Of a DNA stretch of 39,074 nt, positions 32,566-39,074 are shown one piece after another; positions within the stretch are counted from its first letter, which is position 1, and every line of letters begins with the position of its first letter. The stretch lies in NCBI GenBank assembly GCA_017471445.1, contig JAFUTJ010000010.1:1-39074 (forward strand), given 5' to 3'. The notes beneath the pieces were generated by a model. The model ran no database searches. It was not told where the DNA came from and saw only the letters and a list, made by a program, of their open reading frames with translations. The position numbers and the translations under genes were made by a program. Source of the DNA: Alphaproteobacteria bacterium. GTDB lineage: Bacteria > Pseudomonadota > Alphaproteobacteria > Rs-D84.

Positions 32566-33387
32566 ATGAAACCATTGTGTAAGATTCGGGTGTTTGTGCC
32601 ACGTCGCACTGTCAAAGTGATGTCGGTGATTTATGTACTGGCGGCGGTTGGCGGTGTCGGCACGGCCCGCGCCGCAACATGCGACGCGGGGTATTATTTG
32701 AATGCGGCGGGCGAATGCGTTGATTGCAATACCGGACTTGCCCAATGCGCCGGTGTATATTGCCCAGGTGACGATATACAACACGAATGCCCGACTATCA
32801 CCCAAAAACAAAAAGAAATGTATGAAAACATGTTTGGTGATGGGGCTGTTATAACAACGCAATTGCCGAAAACCGGTTGGAATTGTGTATTAACACACAA
32901 AACAAGCAGATACAACTGCACAAATTCACTTTATGTAACAGACAGATATGGAAATCTATATTTAAATGAATCGATGTATAATTCATCAACCGGATTATAC
33001 GGCGTATATAAACTATATTATCAGGCGGGGCCCGGTTACTATCTGTCGCCATATATTGGAACTTCATCTCATGTTTGGTACAATGGCGTAAAACCATGCA
33101 CCAATGCACCGGCAAATGCGCACTATACCGGTGCGGGTACACCGGACAGTCCGGATGGTACGATTATGGACGCAAACGATTGCCCGTGGGAATGTGACGA
33201 TGGATTCGGTCACACATCCGATGACCGGTGTTTACCATTGTGTCGGATTGGTGACACCGCAATGAATGGCATAAATATATATGCGGAAAAGCATACCAAA
33301 TATGCCATGGCGGTTCCACGCGCGGGCGGCGTGTGCTGGATTAGTGCCACACGGGGGCAGGGCGGTAAATTGGTACCAACCAATTAA
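32566..33387 (+). CDS. Cys-rich secreted surface protein
   Basis: The 273-aa product has an N-terminal region with a late signal peptide (VIYVLAAVGGVGTARAA, cleavage before TCDAG at about residue 38). A Cys-rich module follows (CDAGYYLN...CVDC...YCPGDD...ECP), resembling GCC2/GCC3 growth-factor-receptor-like repeats. Next come a variable middle (about 80-180) and a conserved C-terminal domain of about 90 residues with six Cys (DCPWECDDGFGHTSDDRCLP, LCRIGDTAMNG, VCWISATR). The C-terminal domain is nearly identical to those encoded at 26541-26810 and 38609-38818. It is probably disulphide-bonded outside the cell. The function is unknown. Confidence 0.75.
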   Translation: MKPLCKIRVFVPRRTVKVMSVIYVLAAVGGVGTARAATCDAGYYLNAAGECVDCNTGLAQCAGVYCPGDDIQHECPTITQKQKEMYENMFGDGAVITTQLPKTGWNCVLTHKTSRYNCTNSLYVTDRYGNLYLNESMYNSSTGLYGVYKLYYQAGPGYYLSPYIGTSSHVWYNGVKPCTNAPANAHYTGAGTPDSPDGTIMDANDCPWECDDGFGHTSDDRCLPLCRIGDTAMNGINIYAEKHTKYAMAVPRAGGVCWISATRGQGGKLVPTN

Positions 33388-33388
33388 G

Positions 33389-33490
33389 TGAATGGTTAAT
33401 AGTGAACAGTGAATAAGTATTTGCACACGTCGCATGGATAATTCCATACGGGAATTCATGCTATTTACTATACACTTTTCACTATTCACG
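33389..33490 (-). repeat. AGTGAA-type repeat with hairpin, second copy
   Basis: AATAGTGAACAGTGAATA, ATTTGCAC and an imperfect hairpin beginning GCATGG and ending TTCATGC repeat the order seen at 292-349 (AATAGTGAACAGAGAATA, ATTTGCAC, GCATG..TTCATGC). Mirror-image TTCACTATTCAC follows at 33478-33489. The copy here is non-coding; the one at 292-349 encodes a signal peptide core. Confidence 0.55.
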
Positions 33491-33512
33491 AAAAATGCGG
33501 CTATCGCCGCAT
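33491..33512 (-). terminator. Terminator of the acyl-CoA synthetase gene
   Basis: On the minus strand ATGCGGC and GCCGCAT form a 7-bp stem with a 4-nt loop, followed by TTTTT. Confidence 0.75.
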
Positions 33513-33516
33513 GTTG

Positions 33517-35199
33517 TTATTTTTCATCTTCCTTGGTACGTGTGATAGTATTCTTTATTGGGTCAACAATTGCAGATTTTGCACTGTCCAGCGTTCGGAT
33601 TAATGCACGACGTATTTTACCCGATATTGTCATCGGCAGACTGTCTACGAATTCAATTACACGTGGGCATTTATATGTTGCCGTACGCGATTTAACATGG
33701 TCTTGTAATTGGCGCACCAAAACATCGGTTGGTTGAAAGTATTGATTTAATACAATCGTTGCCTTGACCGCCATGCCGCGCGCCGGGTCTGGGATGCCGG
33801 TAACAGCAACCTCGCGAACAGACGGATGTTCCATCAGAACACTTTCCACTTCGAACGGGGAAACGCGATATCCAGATGTTTTTATCAAATCGTCGTTACG
33901 ACCAACGAACCAGAAATACCCATCATTATCACGATATGCAACATCACCTGTGTGATAGAAACCATCGCGATAAACAGACGCAGTTTGCTTTTCCCCGTTA
34001 TGGTACCCCTGGAACAGACCAACAGGGGCCCCATTTTGCACATTTACACAAATTTCACCAACGGTACCGTCCGAAACCGGCCGTCCCTTTTCATCTAATA
34101 ATTGGACATCCCAACCGGCCGCTGGCATACCCATGGAACCGGGTTTTGGTTCAATCCATTCATTATTAAACAGCATTACGCATGTTTCGGTTTGACCAAA
34201 ACCTTCGCGCATTTTTATACCGGTTGCACGCAAGAAACGTTCATAAACCTCTGGATTTAATGCCTCGCCTGCGATATCGGCCTTTTTTAATGATGATAAA
34301 TCATACTTTGTCAAATCTGCATGCAAAATCATTTTATACGCCGTTGGCGGCGCACAGAACGATGTTACATGATTTTCTGAAATCGCACACAGTAAATCAT
34401 GTGCGGTAAACCGGCCGGCAAAATCAAATATAAACACAGTGGCACCCGCCAACCATTGGCCGTACATTTTTCCCCATGAACACTTTGCCCAACCAGATTC
34501 AGACAAAGTAAAGTGAATATCATCGTCATTTAAGCGTTGCCAAAACAATGCCGTATTTATATGCCCCAGGGGATATGTATAATTATGCGCAACCATTTTC
34601 GGCATGTTTGTCGTACCAGATGTAAAATAAATAACCATTGTATCGGTATTTTCATTCGGTACACGCGCCATTTCATGCGGGAAAGTCTTTATTGCCGCAT
34701 CAATATCATCGGTTGTTAAAATCTGCATTTCATCATCACCCACAGCCGTACGAATTTCATTCATAACACAACCGTCGTCATATGCGATAATTGTGTGAAT
34801 ATCGGCGGTATCAATGCGGTATTTTATATCTTCGGCCTTTAATTGGTTTGTTGATGGAATTGGAATAATTCCAACCTTGTGCATGGCCATCATTAATACC
34901 CAATATTCCCACCGCCGCCGCAAGAACAGCAGCACCGTATCCCCCCGGCGCAACCCACGCGAAACCAAGAAATTCGCCACCGCACCCGACATTTCTGATA
35001 ATTCGCGAAATGTGATGTTTTTACGCACACCGTCATCATTTTTCCAAATAATTGCCAATTTATCCGGGGTTTCACGCGCAATTACATCAATTACATCGTA
35101 TGCAAAATTAAAGTTATCTGGCACAATCGGCACGGCATTTGTCATATAATCGGCATATGAATCAAAATGTAATTTCTTCATAAAACGTTGCGCAAACAT
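33517..35199 (-). CDS. AMP-forming acyl-CoA synthetase (medium-chain/acetyl type)
   Basis: The enzyme activates a carboxylic acid to acyl-AMP and then acyl-CoA. The 560-aa product has all ANL-superfamily motifs: YFTSGTTNMPK (191-201, P-loop), GFGQTETCVM, YHTGDVAYRD, FVGRNDDLIKTSGYRVSPFE (hinge) and the C-terminal MTISGKIRR with catalytic Lys528. The style resembles bacterial medium-chain acyl-CoA or propionyl/acetyl-CoA ligases; the substrate cannot be fixed from sequence alone. The start at 35199 follows AAGGGG. It is a single-gene unit downstream of tRNA-Pro. Confidence 0.88.
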   Translation of the reverse strand: MFAQRFMKKLHFDSYADYMTNAVPIVPDNFNFAYDVIDVIARETPDKLAIIWKNDDGVRKNITFRELSEMSGAVANFLVSRGLRRGDTVLLFLRRRWEYWVLMMAMHKVGIIPIPSTNQLKAEDIKYRIDTADIHTIIAYDDGCVMNEIRTAVGDDEMQILTTDDIDAAIKTFPHEMARVPNENTDTMVIYFTSGTTNMPKMVAHNYTYPLGHINTALFWQRLNDDDIHFTLSESGWAKCSWGKMYGQWLAGATVFIFDFAGRFTAHDLLCAISENHVTSFCAPPTAYKMILHADLTKYDLSSLKKADIAGEALNPEVYERFLRATGIKMREGFGQTETCVMLFNNEWIEPKPGSMGMPAAGWDVQLLDEKGRPVSDGTVGEICVNVQNGAPVGLFQGYHNGEKQTASVYRDGFYHTGDVAYRDNDGYFWFVGRNDDLIKTSGYRVSPFEVESVLMEHPSVREVAVTGIPDPARGMAVKATIVLNQYFQPTDVLVRQLQDHVKSRTATYKCPRVIEFVDSLPMTISGKIRRALIRTLDSAKSAIVDPIKNTITRTKEDEK

Positions 35200-35260
35200 C
35201 TAAATAACCCCTTTTCATATATCTGCAATGATATTACCATACAACCCATTTTTCAAGGCA

Positions 35261-35284
35261 GAAAAAAACCGGCAAAGGCGCCGT
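35261..35284 (-). terminator. Possible terminator of tRNA-Pro
   Basis: On the minus strand CGGC and GCCG form a short stem followed by GGTTTTTTT. The stem is weak. Confidence 0.4.
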
Positions 35285-35294
35285 TTTATATTCA

Positions 35295-35371
<77 letters not shown>

Positions 35372-35520
35372 TATGTGGCACACATATTAACACACAGATT
35401 TTATTTTACAACGATTTTTTATAGATTTTGTTGTTCTGCATATAATGTCGCCCAGAACGACATTGTCGTGTTTATTATTTTCGCGTTTGCAAATATGTTT
35501 TTATTTGTAATAATTTTCGC

Positions 35521-36528
35521 ATGAAAAAAAAGTTCCGACGTTCATTATTGAAATATATGGTATTACCAATTGGTGCCATTATGTTAGTGGCGGTGTATAT
35601 TTGTGATGTATATTCGCCCATTGATGAAAACAAAACATTCATTATAAACCGCGGGGACAGTGTTACGGGTGTTGCACGTCGCTTGAAAAACGACGGAATG
35701 ATTTTATCTGATGATATTTTTAAGTTTGCGATTCGCATAAATGGTGGCCGGGTGCGTCACGGTGAATATGATATTTCACCAAATACCGGGATGTGGCGCA
35801 TGGCGCGTATGATGGCACATGGCCATATTGCAACCACGAATGTCACAATTCCCGAAGGCTTTACCATTCAACAGGTGAAAATACTGTTATCAAATAACAA
35901 TGAACTGACCGGTGATGTTGAATGCGTTACCGGTAATATGTCTGATGTTTGTCAAATACATGACGGTGATATTTTTCCTGACACGTACCGTGTTGCGCGC
36001 GGAACAACACGTTTGGCGGTATTGGGCCTGGCCCAGAAAAAAATGTCAGACATTCGTGCGCGATGGGAACAAAATGGTCGCGTTGCACCGCGTCCATTAC
36101 GGGGATGGGATGAAATTGTAACATTGGCATCAATTGTTCAACGTGAAACCCCGCGTGCCACAGAAATGCCCATCGTGGCCAGTGTTTATATAAACCGACT
36201 GCGCCAAAACATGCGCCTGCAGGCGGACCCGACGGTTGTTTATGCCATAACGGGTGGTCTGGGCGACATGGGCGGCCGTGCATTGACACGTGAACACCTG
36301 AAAACAGAAAGTCCATATAATACGTATGCAAATGCGGGGCTGCCGCCGGGGCCAATTGCAAACGTTGGCATGGCGGCATTACGCGCAGTGTTGCGCCCCG
36401 CCGAAACAAACTATTTATTCTTTGTTGCCGATGGTACCGGTGGCCATCATTTTTCGCGCAACTATGACGAACATCGTGCGGCACACAATGCATGGCGCGA
36501 AATAAAAAAATCGCGCGCGCGACGGTAA
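35521..36528 (+). CDS. mltG: Endolytic murein transglycosylase MltG
   Basis: MltG cuts nascent peptidoglycan inside the chain and is thought to end glycan elongation. The 335-aa product has an N-terminal membrane anchor (YMVLPIGAIMLVAVYI), a LysM-like subdomain (FIINRGDSVTGVARRLKNDG) and the YceG catalytic domain. The catalytic Glu209 sits in ASIVQRE, followed by NRLRQNMRLQADPTVVYA and SPYNTYANAGLPPGPIANVG. A TTGCAA/AATAAT promoter ends about 6 nt before the ATG and there is no Shine-Dalgarno, so the mRNA is probably leaderless. Confidence 0.94.
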   Translation: MKKKFRRSLLKYMVLPIGAIMLVAVYICDVYSPIDENKTFIINRGDSVTGVARRLKNDGMILSDDIFKFAIRINGGRVRHGEYDISPNTGMWRMARMMAHGHIATTNVTIPEGFTIQQVKILLSNNNELTGDVECVTGNMSDVCQIHDGDIFPDTYRVARGTTRLAVLGLAQKKMSDIRARWEQNGRVAPRPLRGWDEIVTLASIVQRETPRATEMPIVASVYINRLRQNMRLQADPTVVYAITGGLGDMGGRALTREHLKTESPYNTYANAGLPPGPIANVGMAALRAVLRPAETNYLFFVADGTGGHHFSRNYDEHRAAHNAWREIKKSRARR

Positions 36529-36705
36529 AATGTCGTCATTTGTTATTTTTTATAATAATTGTTTGTTTTAATAATTGTGTTTATATAATCACACAAAATC
36601 CCAGATTTTCAACCGTTATACAGCATGCAAATCTGATTCCGAATCGGCAACGAAATCGTCGCGAATTATACCATAAAAATGGGCATACCGCAAAAATCTT
36701 TAACC

Positions 36706-36734
36706 TTGTGATTGGATTTTTATCATAGTAAAAT
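36706..36734 (+). promoter_or_regulatory. Promoter of the barrel gene at 36791
   Basis: TTGTGA (36706-36711), exactly 17 nt, then TAAAAT (36729-36734). The UTR is about 50 nt and ends in AAAGGA before the ATG. In the rest of the gap from 36529 I see no gene. Confidence 0.65.
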
Positions 36735-36790
36735 ATTCATTAACCAAGGCATCAGTTTTGGTTCCGATTAACAAAAGGAAAGGATATAAA

Positions 36791-37564
36791 ATGAAAAAAT
36801 TGGCTTTAACATCTTTGCTGGCTGTGGTTGCTGTGTCTGGTGCACACGCTGCAAATGTAATTGATGGTAATCCATTATATCGTCCGGACGCGGGACGTTT
36901 TGTCAGTGAAACAACCCTTGCGACACATACAAAATCAACAAATGTTGCGGCATTGGGCGAAGAATTTAGTTATGGTATAACAGATAAACTTTCAATCGGT
37001 ATTGCAACCAGTTTTGCGCAACGTGATTGGTTTGATGCAAATGAATGGTCTGATTTTGGTGTTGGCCTGAATGCGCGCGTATTTGAACATGACGGTTGGG
37101 TTGCCGATTTGTATGGCTCGTACGGTCTGGAAACAATTTGGGGTGACCATGCCAGTTTCTTGGACCAAGATTTAACATTCTATGATTGGACGGTCGGCGT
37201 TCGCGGCGGTTTCGTTGGCAATGGTTGGACATTGGCCGGACACGTTGAACACACATACACGAACACAGAATCGTTTAATTGGGATGACAAGGGTTTGCAC
37301 ATGTTGGCGGCCGGTGTTGATGCCCAGGTTTTGTTAAACAATTCTTGGAACTTGGTTGCCGGTGCCGAATATAATAAATCACTGAACCATTATAATGAAG
37401 TACATGGTTCATGGGACTTTATGTTTGGTGCGAACTATAACATTGATGCGACAAAATATGTTGGTGCATACCTGACCAAAGAAATGGAACACACGGCAAA
37501 CGACGGTGAATGGGATATTACCGACGGTTTTGGCGTTGCGGTTAAATTTGGTATTGATTTCTAA
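36791..37564 (+). CDS. Outer-membrane beta-barrel protein (257 aa)
   Basis: The product has a textbook signal peptide (MKKLALTSLLAVVAVSGAHA). A small barrel follows, with strands alternating hydrophobic and polar residues (KLSIGIATSFAQRDW, VADLYGSYGLETIW, WTLAGHVEHTYTNT, KYVGAYLTKEME) and ending in FGVAVKFGIDF with terminal Phe. Trp and aromatic girdle residues are frequent. The size suits an 8-10-strand OmpW/OmpA-like barrel. It has a strong promoter and Shine-Dalgarno, so it may be an abundant envelope protein. Confidence 0.7.
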   Translation: MKKLALTSLLAVVAVSGAHAANVIDGNPLYRPDAGRFVSETTLATHTKSTNVAALGEEFSYGITDKLSIGIATSFAQRDWFDANEWSDFGVGLNARVFEHDGWVADLYGSYGLETIWGDHASFLDQDLTFYDWTVGVRGGFVGNGWTLAGHVEHTYTNTESFNWDDKGLHMLAAGVDAQVLLNNSWNLVAGAEYNKSLNHYNEVHGSWDFMFGANYNIDATKYVGAYLTKEMEHTANDGEWDITDGFGVAVKFGIDF

Positions 37565-37566
37565 AA

Positions 37567-37594
37567 ACGGTCGGCATATGCCGACTGTTTTTTT
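37567..37594 (+). terminator. Terminator of the gene at 36791
   Basis: GTCGGC (37570-37575) and GCCGAC (37580-37585) form a stem within AAC...GTT, followed by TTTTTTT. Confidence 0.8.
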
Positions 37595-37604
37595 GCAAAT
37601 AATG

Positions 37605-37630
37605 CGCGGACGATATATACGTCCGCGTTT
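37605..37630 (+). terminator. Second hairpin after the barrel gene; gap to 37830
   Basis: CGCGGACG (37605-37612) and CGTCCGCG (37620-37627) form an 8-bp stem with a 7-nt loop, followed by TTTGTGTG. It is a possible back-up terminator. From 37631 to about 37798 I see no gene. Confidence 0.45.
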
Positions 37631-37798
37631 GTGTGTCTTTATATTGTTTTCATATACACGATTTATACCGGCAAAATTTATATAATATTCAATCTGAATC
37701 ATGGTGATAATGTGGTGTGCGCCGGTAAAAACACCAATACAATACCGTGCCGGGCAATGTGAATGTTGCACAACCTGTTTTTAACGTTTTTTTATTTC

Positions 37799-37828
37799 TT
37801 GATTTATTAAAAGTCTTTTATGCATAAT
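37799..37828 (+). promoter_or_regulatory. Possible promoter of leader copy C
   Basis: TTGATT (37799-37804), an 18-nt spacer and CATAAT (37823-37828). RNA would start near 37835. Confidence 0.45.
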
Positions 37829-37834
37829 ACACAC

Positions 37835-38056
37835 GATATGATTTCGGTCATGTTGCGGTGTAGTAACCGGTAATAAAAATAGGTTGTGCCCCATTCATGG
37901 GAATTGGGACGCATTTTTCTCCAATCCAAACACGGGTTGGAGGGTTGCGAATACTCTGAATAAGCACACTATTTTTTACCTATTTAATAGTTACTAACCT
38001 CCAACCACCGATAATCCGTGTGGCAATTTTTTTATTAAAAAAGGCAGGGGGAAACC
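37835..38056 (+). ncRNA. Structured leader, copy C, candidate attenuator/riboswitch
   Basis: The hairpin order is that of copies A and B, with diverged stems. P1 is ATGA/TCAT, P2 is CGGT/ACCG, and P3 pairs CCCCATTC with GAATTGGG (one mismatch). P4 CTCCAATCC/GGGTTGGAG spans 37919-37942. P5 has the 15-nt loop GAATACTCTGAATAA (37949-37963). Further on, CCTCCAACC (37999-38007) is perfectly complementary to GGTTGGAGG in the 3' arm of P4. A terminator-like CCACCG/CGTGTGG hairpin plus seven T follows. A Shine-Dalgarno (AGGGGG) precedes the ATG at 38057. Confidence 0.6.
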
Positions 38057-38818
38057 ATGAAAAAATTTTTTACACCAAACCGTTTATTACGTTGTCATGC
38101 GATATTTTTCGTCGTGTGTGTGCAATTTTGTATCGGTGGCACGGCACGCGCCGCAACATGCGATGCGGGGCAATACATGAACAATGGTGAATGTACACAG
38201 TGTATCTCGCCATATTACTGTCCGGGGGATGATTTAAGTTATGAATGTCCAGGAACCAATTTGACCAAGTCGGATGTTCTGAATTTGATACCTAATATTT
38301 CAGATTATGGGGATATATCGTATAGCACAACCGCCCATACTGTTACCCCAACATCGATAACAAATTGTTCTATGCGTCCAGTAAATGCATCAAATGATGC
38401 ATGCGCAAATATTTATACTGTTTTGGATTATTCTATAGATTCATCAGATTATACCAAAGCCAGTGGTACTACATTATGTCATGCTGCACAAATTGGTTAT
38501 TATTTACAAAATCACTATACTGGCACAGGTTATAGAAATGTTGCACCATGTACAAATGAAATTCCCGCCAATTCACATTACAGTGGCCCCGGCACACCGG
38601 ATGTCGGTGATTGCCCGTGGGAATGTGACGATGGATTCGGTCACACATCCGATGACCGGTGTTTACCATTGTGTCGGATTGGTGACACCGCAATGAACGG
38701 TATTAACATATATGCGGAAAAGCACACGAAATACGCCATGGCCGTACCACGCAATGGCGCAACATGTTGGATTAACGCCACACGCGACAATGGCGGGAAA
38801 TTACAGATGGTGAACTAA
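38057..38818 (+). CDS. Cys-rich secreted surface protein
   Basis: The 253-aa product has a signal peptide (AIFFVVCVQFCIGGTARAA) and a Cys module (CDAGQYMNNGECTQC...YYCPGDDLSYECPG). A middle region rich in Thr, Asn and Tyr follows; it is not similar to that of the 32566 protein. The conserved C-terminal domain (DCPWECDDGFGHTSDDRCLP, LCRIGDTAMNG, ATCWINATR) ends the protein. An 89-nt block of this domain (38609-38697) is identical in DNA to 33178-33266. Its stop codon overlaps that of the convergent gene by 4 nt. The function is unknown. Confidence 0.75.
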   Translation: MKKFFTPNRLLRCHAIFFVVCVQFCIGGTARAATCDAGQYMNNGECTQCISPYYCPGDDLSYECPGTNLTKSDVLNLIPNISDYGDISYSTTAHTVTPTSITNCSMRPVNASNDACANIYTVLDYSIDSSDYTKASGTTLCHAAQIGYYLQNHYTGTGYRNVAPCTNEIPANSHYSGPGTPDVGDCPWECDDGFGHTSDDRCLPLCRIGDTAMNGINIYAEKHTKYAMAVPRNGATCWINATRDNGGKLQMVN

Positions 38819-38832
38819 TTCCGTTCACCATC
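38806..38832. other. 10-bp inverted repeat over two convergent stop codons
   Basis: GATGGTGAAC (38806-38815) and GTTCACCATC (38823-38832) pair perfectly around a 7-nt loop containing both stop codons. There is no T-run, so it may slow or protect the transcript ends rather than act as a classical terminator. Confidence 0.5.
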
Positions 38833-39066
38833 TTTACGTAATTGATTATCAACAATACGCGCAAACTCTGTAAACGAAGTTCCTGTGGCATTCAGGACTT
38901 TGTTCAGCGTTTCCATAGACAGCCACCGCGGTTGGCCATATTTAGAATACCGTTTGCTTTTGTTAAACGTTGTTGCGTCCAATCCACAAAACCGCGCAAG
39001 GCCAGAATTTGACATGCCGTTATTATCTGCTATAATTGATAATGAATTCCAAATTGCTTTATGCAT
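38815..39066 (-). CDS. Short helix-turn-helix protein, like the N-terminus of S24/LexA-type repressors
   Basis: The 83-aa product contains NSGLARFCGLDATTFNKSKR, then YGQPRWLSMETLNKVLNATG and TSFTEFARIV. This is the pattern of the N-terminal DNA-binding domain of alphaproteobacterial S24-family (LexA/cI-like) regulators. Those regulators continue with a peptidase domain; this one stops after the HTH domain (tail DNQLRKDGERN). It could act as a stand-alone DNA-binding protein, or be a truncated regulator. Only 8 bases upstream are visible, so the promoter is unknown. Confidence 0.7.
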   Translation of the reverse strand: MHKAIWNSLSIIADNNGMSNSGLARFCGLDATTFNKSKRYSKYGQPRWLSMETLNKVLNATGTSFTEFARIVDNQLRKDGERN

Positions 39067-39074
39067 GGTGTCCC

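Overview
The window reads as a piece of chromosome from an uncultured, fairly AT-rich alphaproteobacterium. Diagnostic genes are RpoH with its RpoH box, an alpha-type SspB ClpXP adaptor, rsmG-parA-parB, a ppiD/tpiA divergent pair, rnpA-yidD and MreB. Short gaps, operons broken into small pieces and an expanded VirB6 set recall the Rickettsiales or the gut-associated alphaproteobacteria. That placement is inference; no rRNA gene is present to settle it.

Layout. 1-970: the start of a surface protein gene running off the left edge, with an unusual upstream region (hydrophobic small ORF plus terminator-like hairpin). 970-6977: bamB and its YfgM-like partner, rpoH with a porin-like gene, a secreted protein of unknown function, and a second outer-membrane barrel. 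7020-13552: five paralogous VirB6/TrbL-type polytopic membrane proteins, four in one translationally coupled minus-strand operon and one divergent. 13621-17796: an unknown gene, mreB, rnpA-yidD, accB-accC. 18085-23627: ppiD, tpiA-grpE, an inositol-monophosphatase homologue that has lost its metal-binding motif, rpmE, and a tRNA-Cys-recF-sspB unit. 23749-26263: tolC plus a membrane-fusion protein. 26300-27470: a collapsed copy of a Cys-rich surface gene, then a VirB2-like pilin gene and a 26-codon membrane peptide. 27465-32303: parB, parA, rsmG, a TPR protein and gpsA. 32300-39074: two intact Cys-rich surface-protein genes with long structured leaders, an acyl-CoA synthetase, tRNA-Pro, mltG, an outer-membrane barrel and a short helix-turn-helix protein.

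Themes. The envelope dominates: outer-membrane barrels, BamB/YfgM/PpiD folding factors, MreB and MltG, an efflux pair, T4SS-type channel components and Cys-rich secreted proteins. The most interesting candidate for something undescribed is the roughly 200-nt structured leader in front of the Cys-rich surface genes (starts near 26338, 32343 and 37835, with a relic at 17824). The copies keep the same order of hairpins although the stem sequences differ. They share a 15-nt loop of the form GAATANNNTGAATAA. The two leaders in front of intact genes end in a terminator-like hairpin that can compete with an alternative pairing, which suggests an attenuator. The third leader has lost that switch region, and its gene has lost 500 nt and its reading frame.

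A second theme is very short 5' UTRs. Several genes have a TGNTATNNT-type extended -10 element ending 7-10 nt before the ATG and no Shine-Dalgarno, as expected for leaderless mRNAs.
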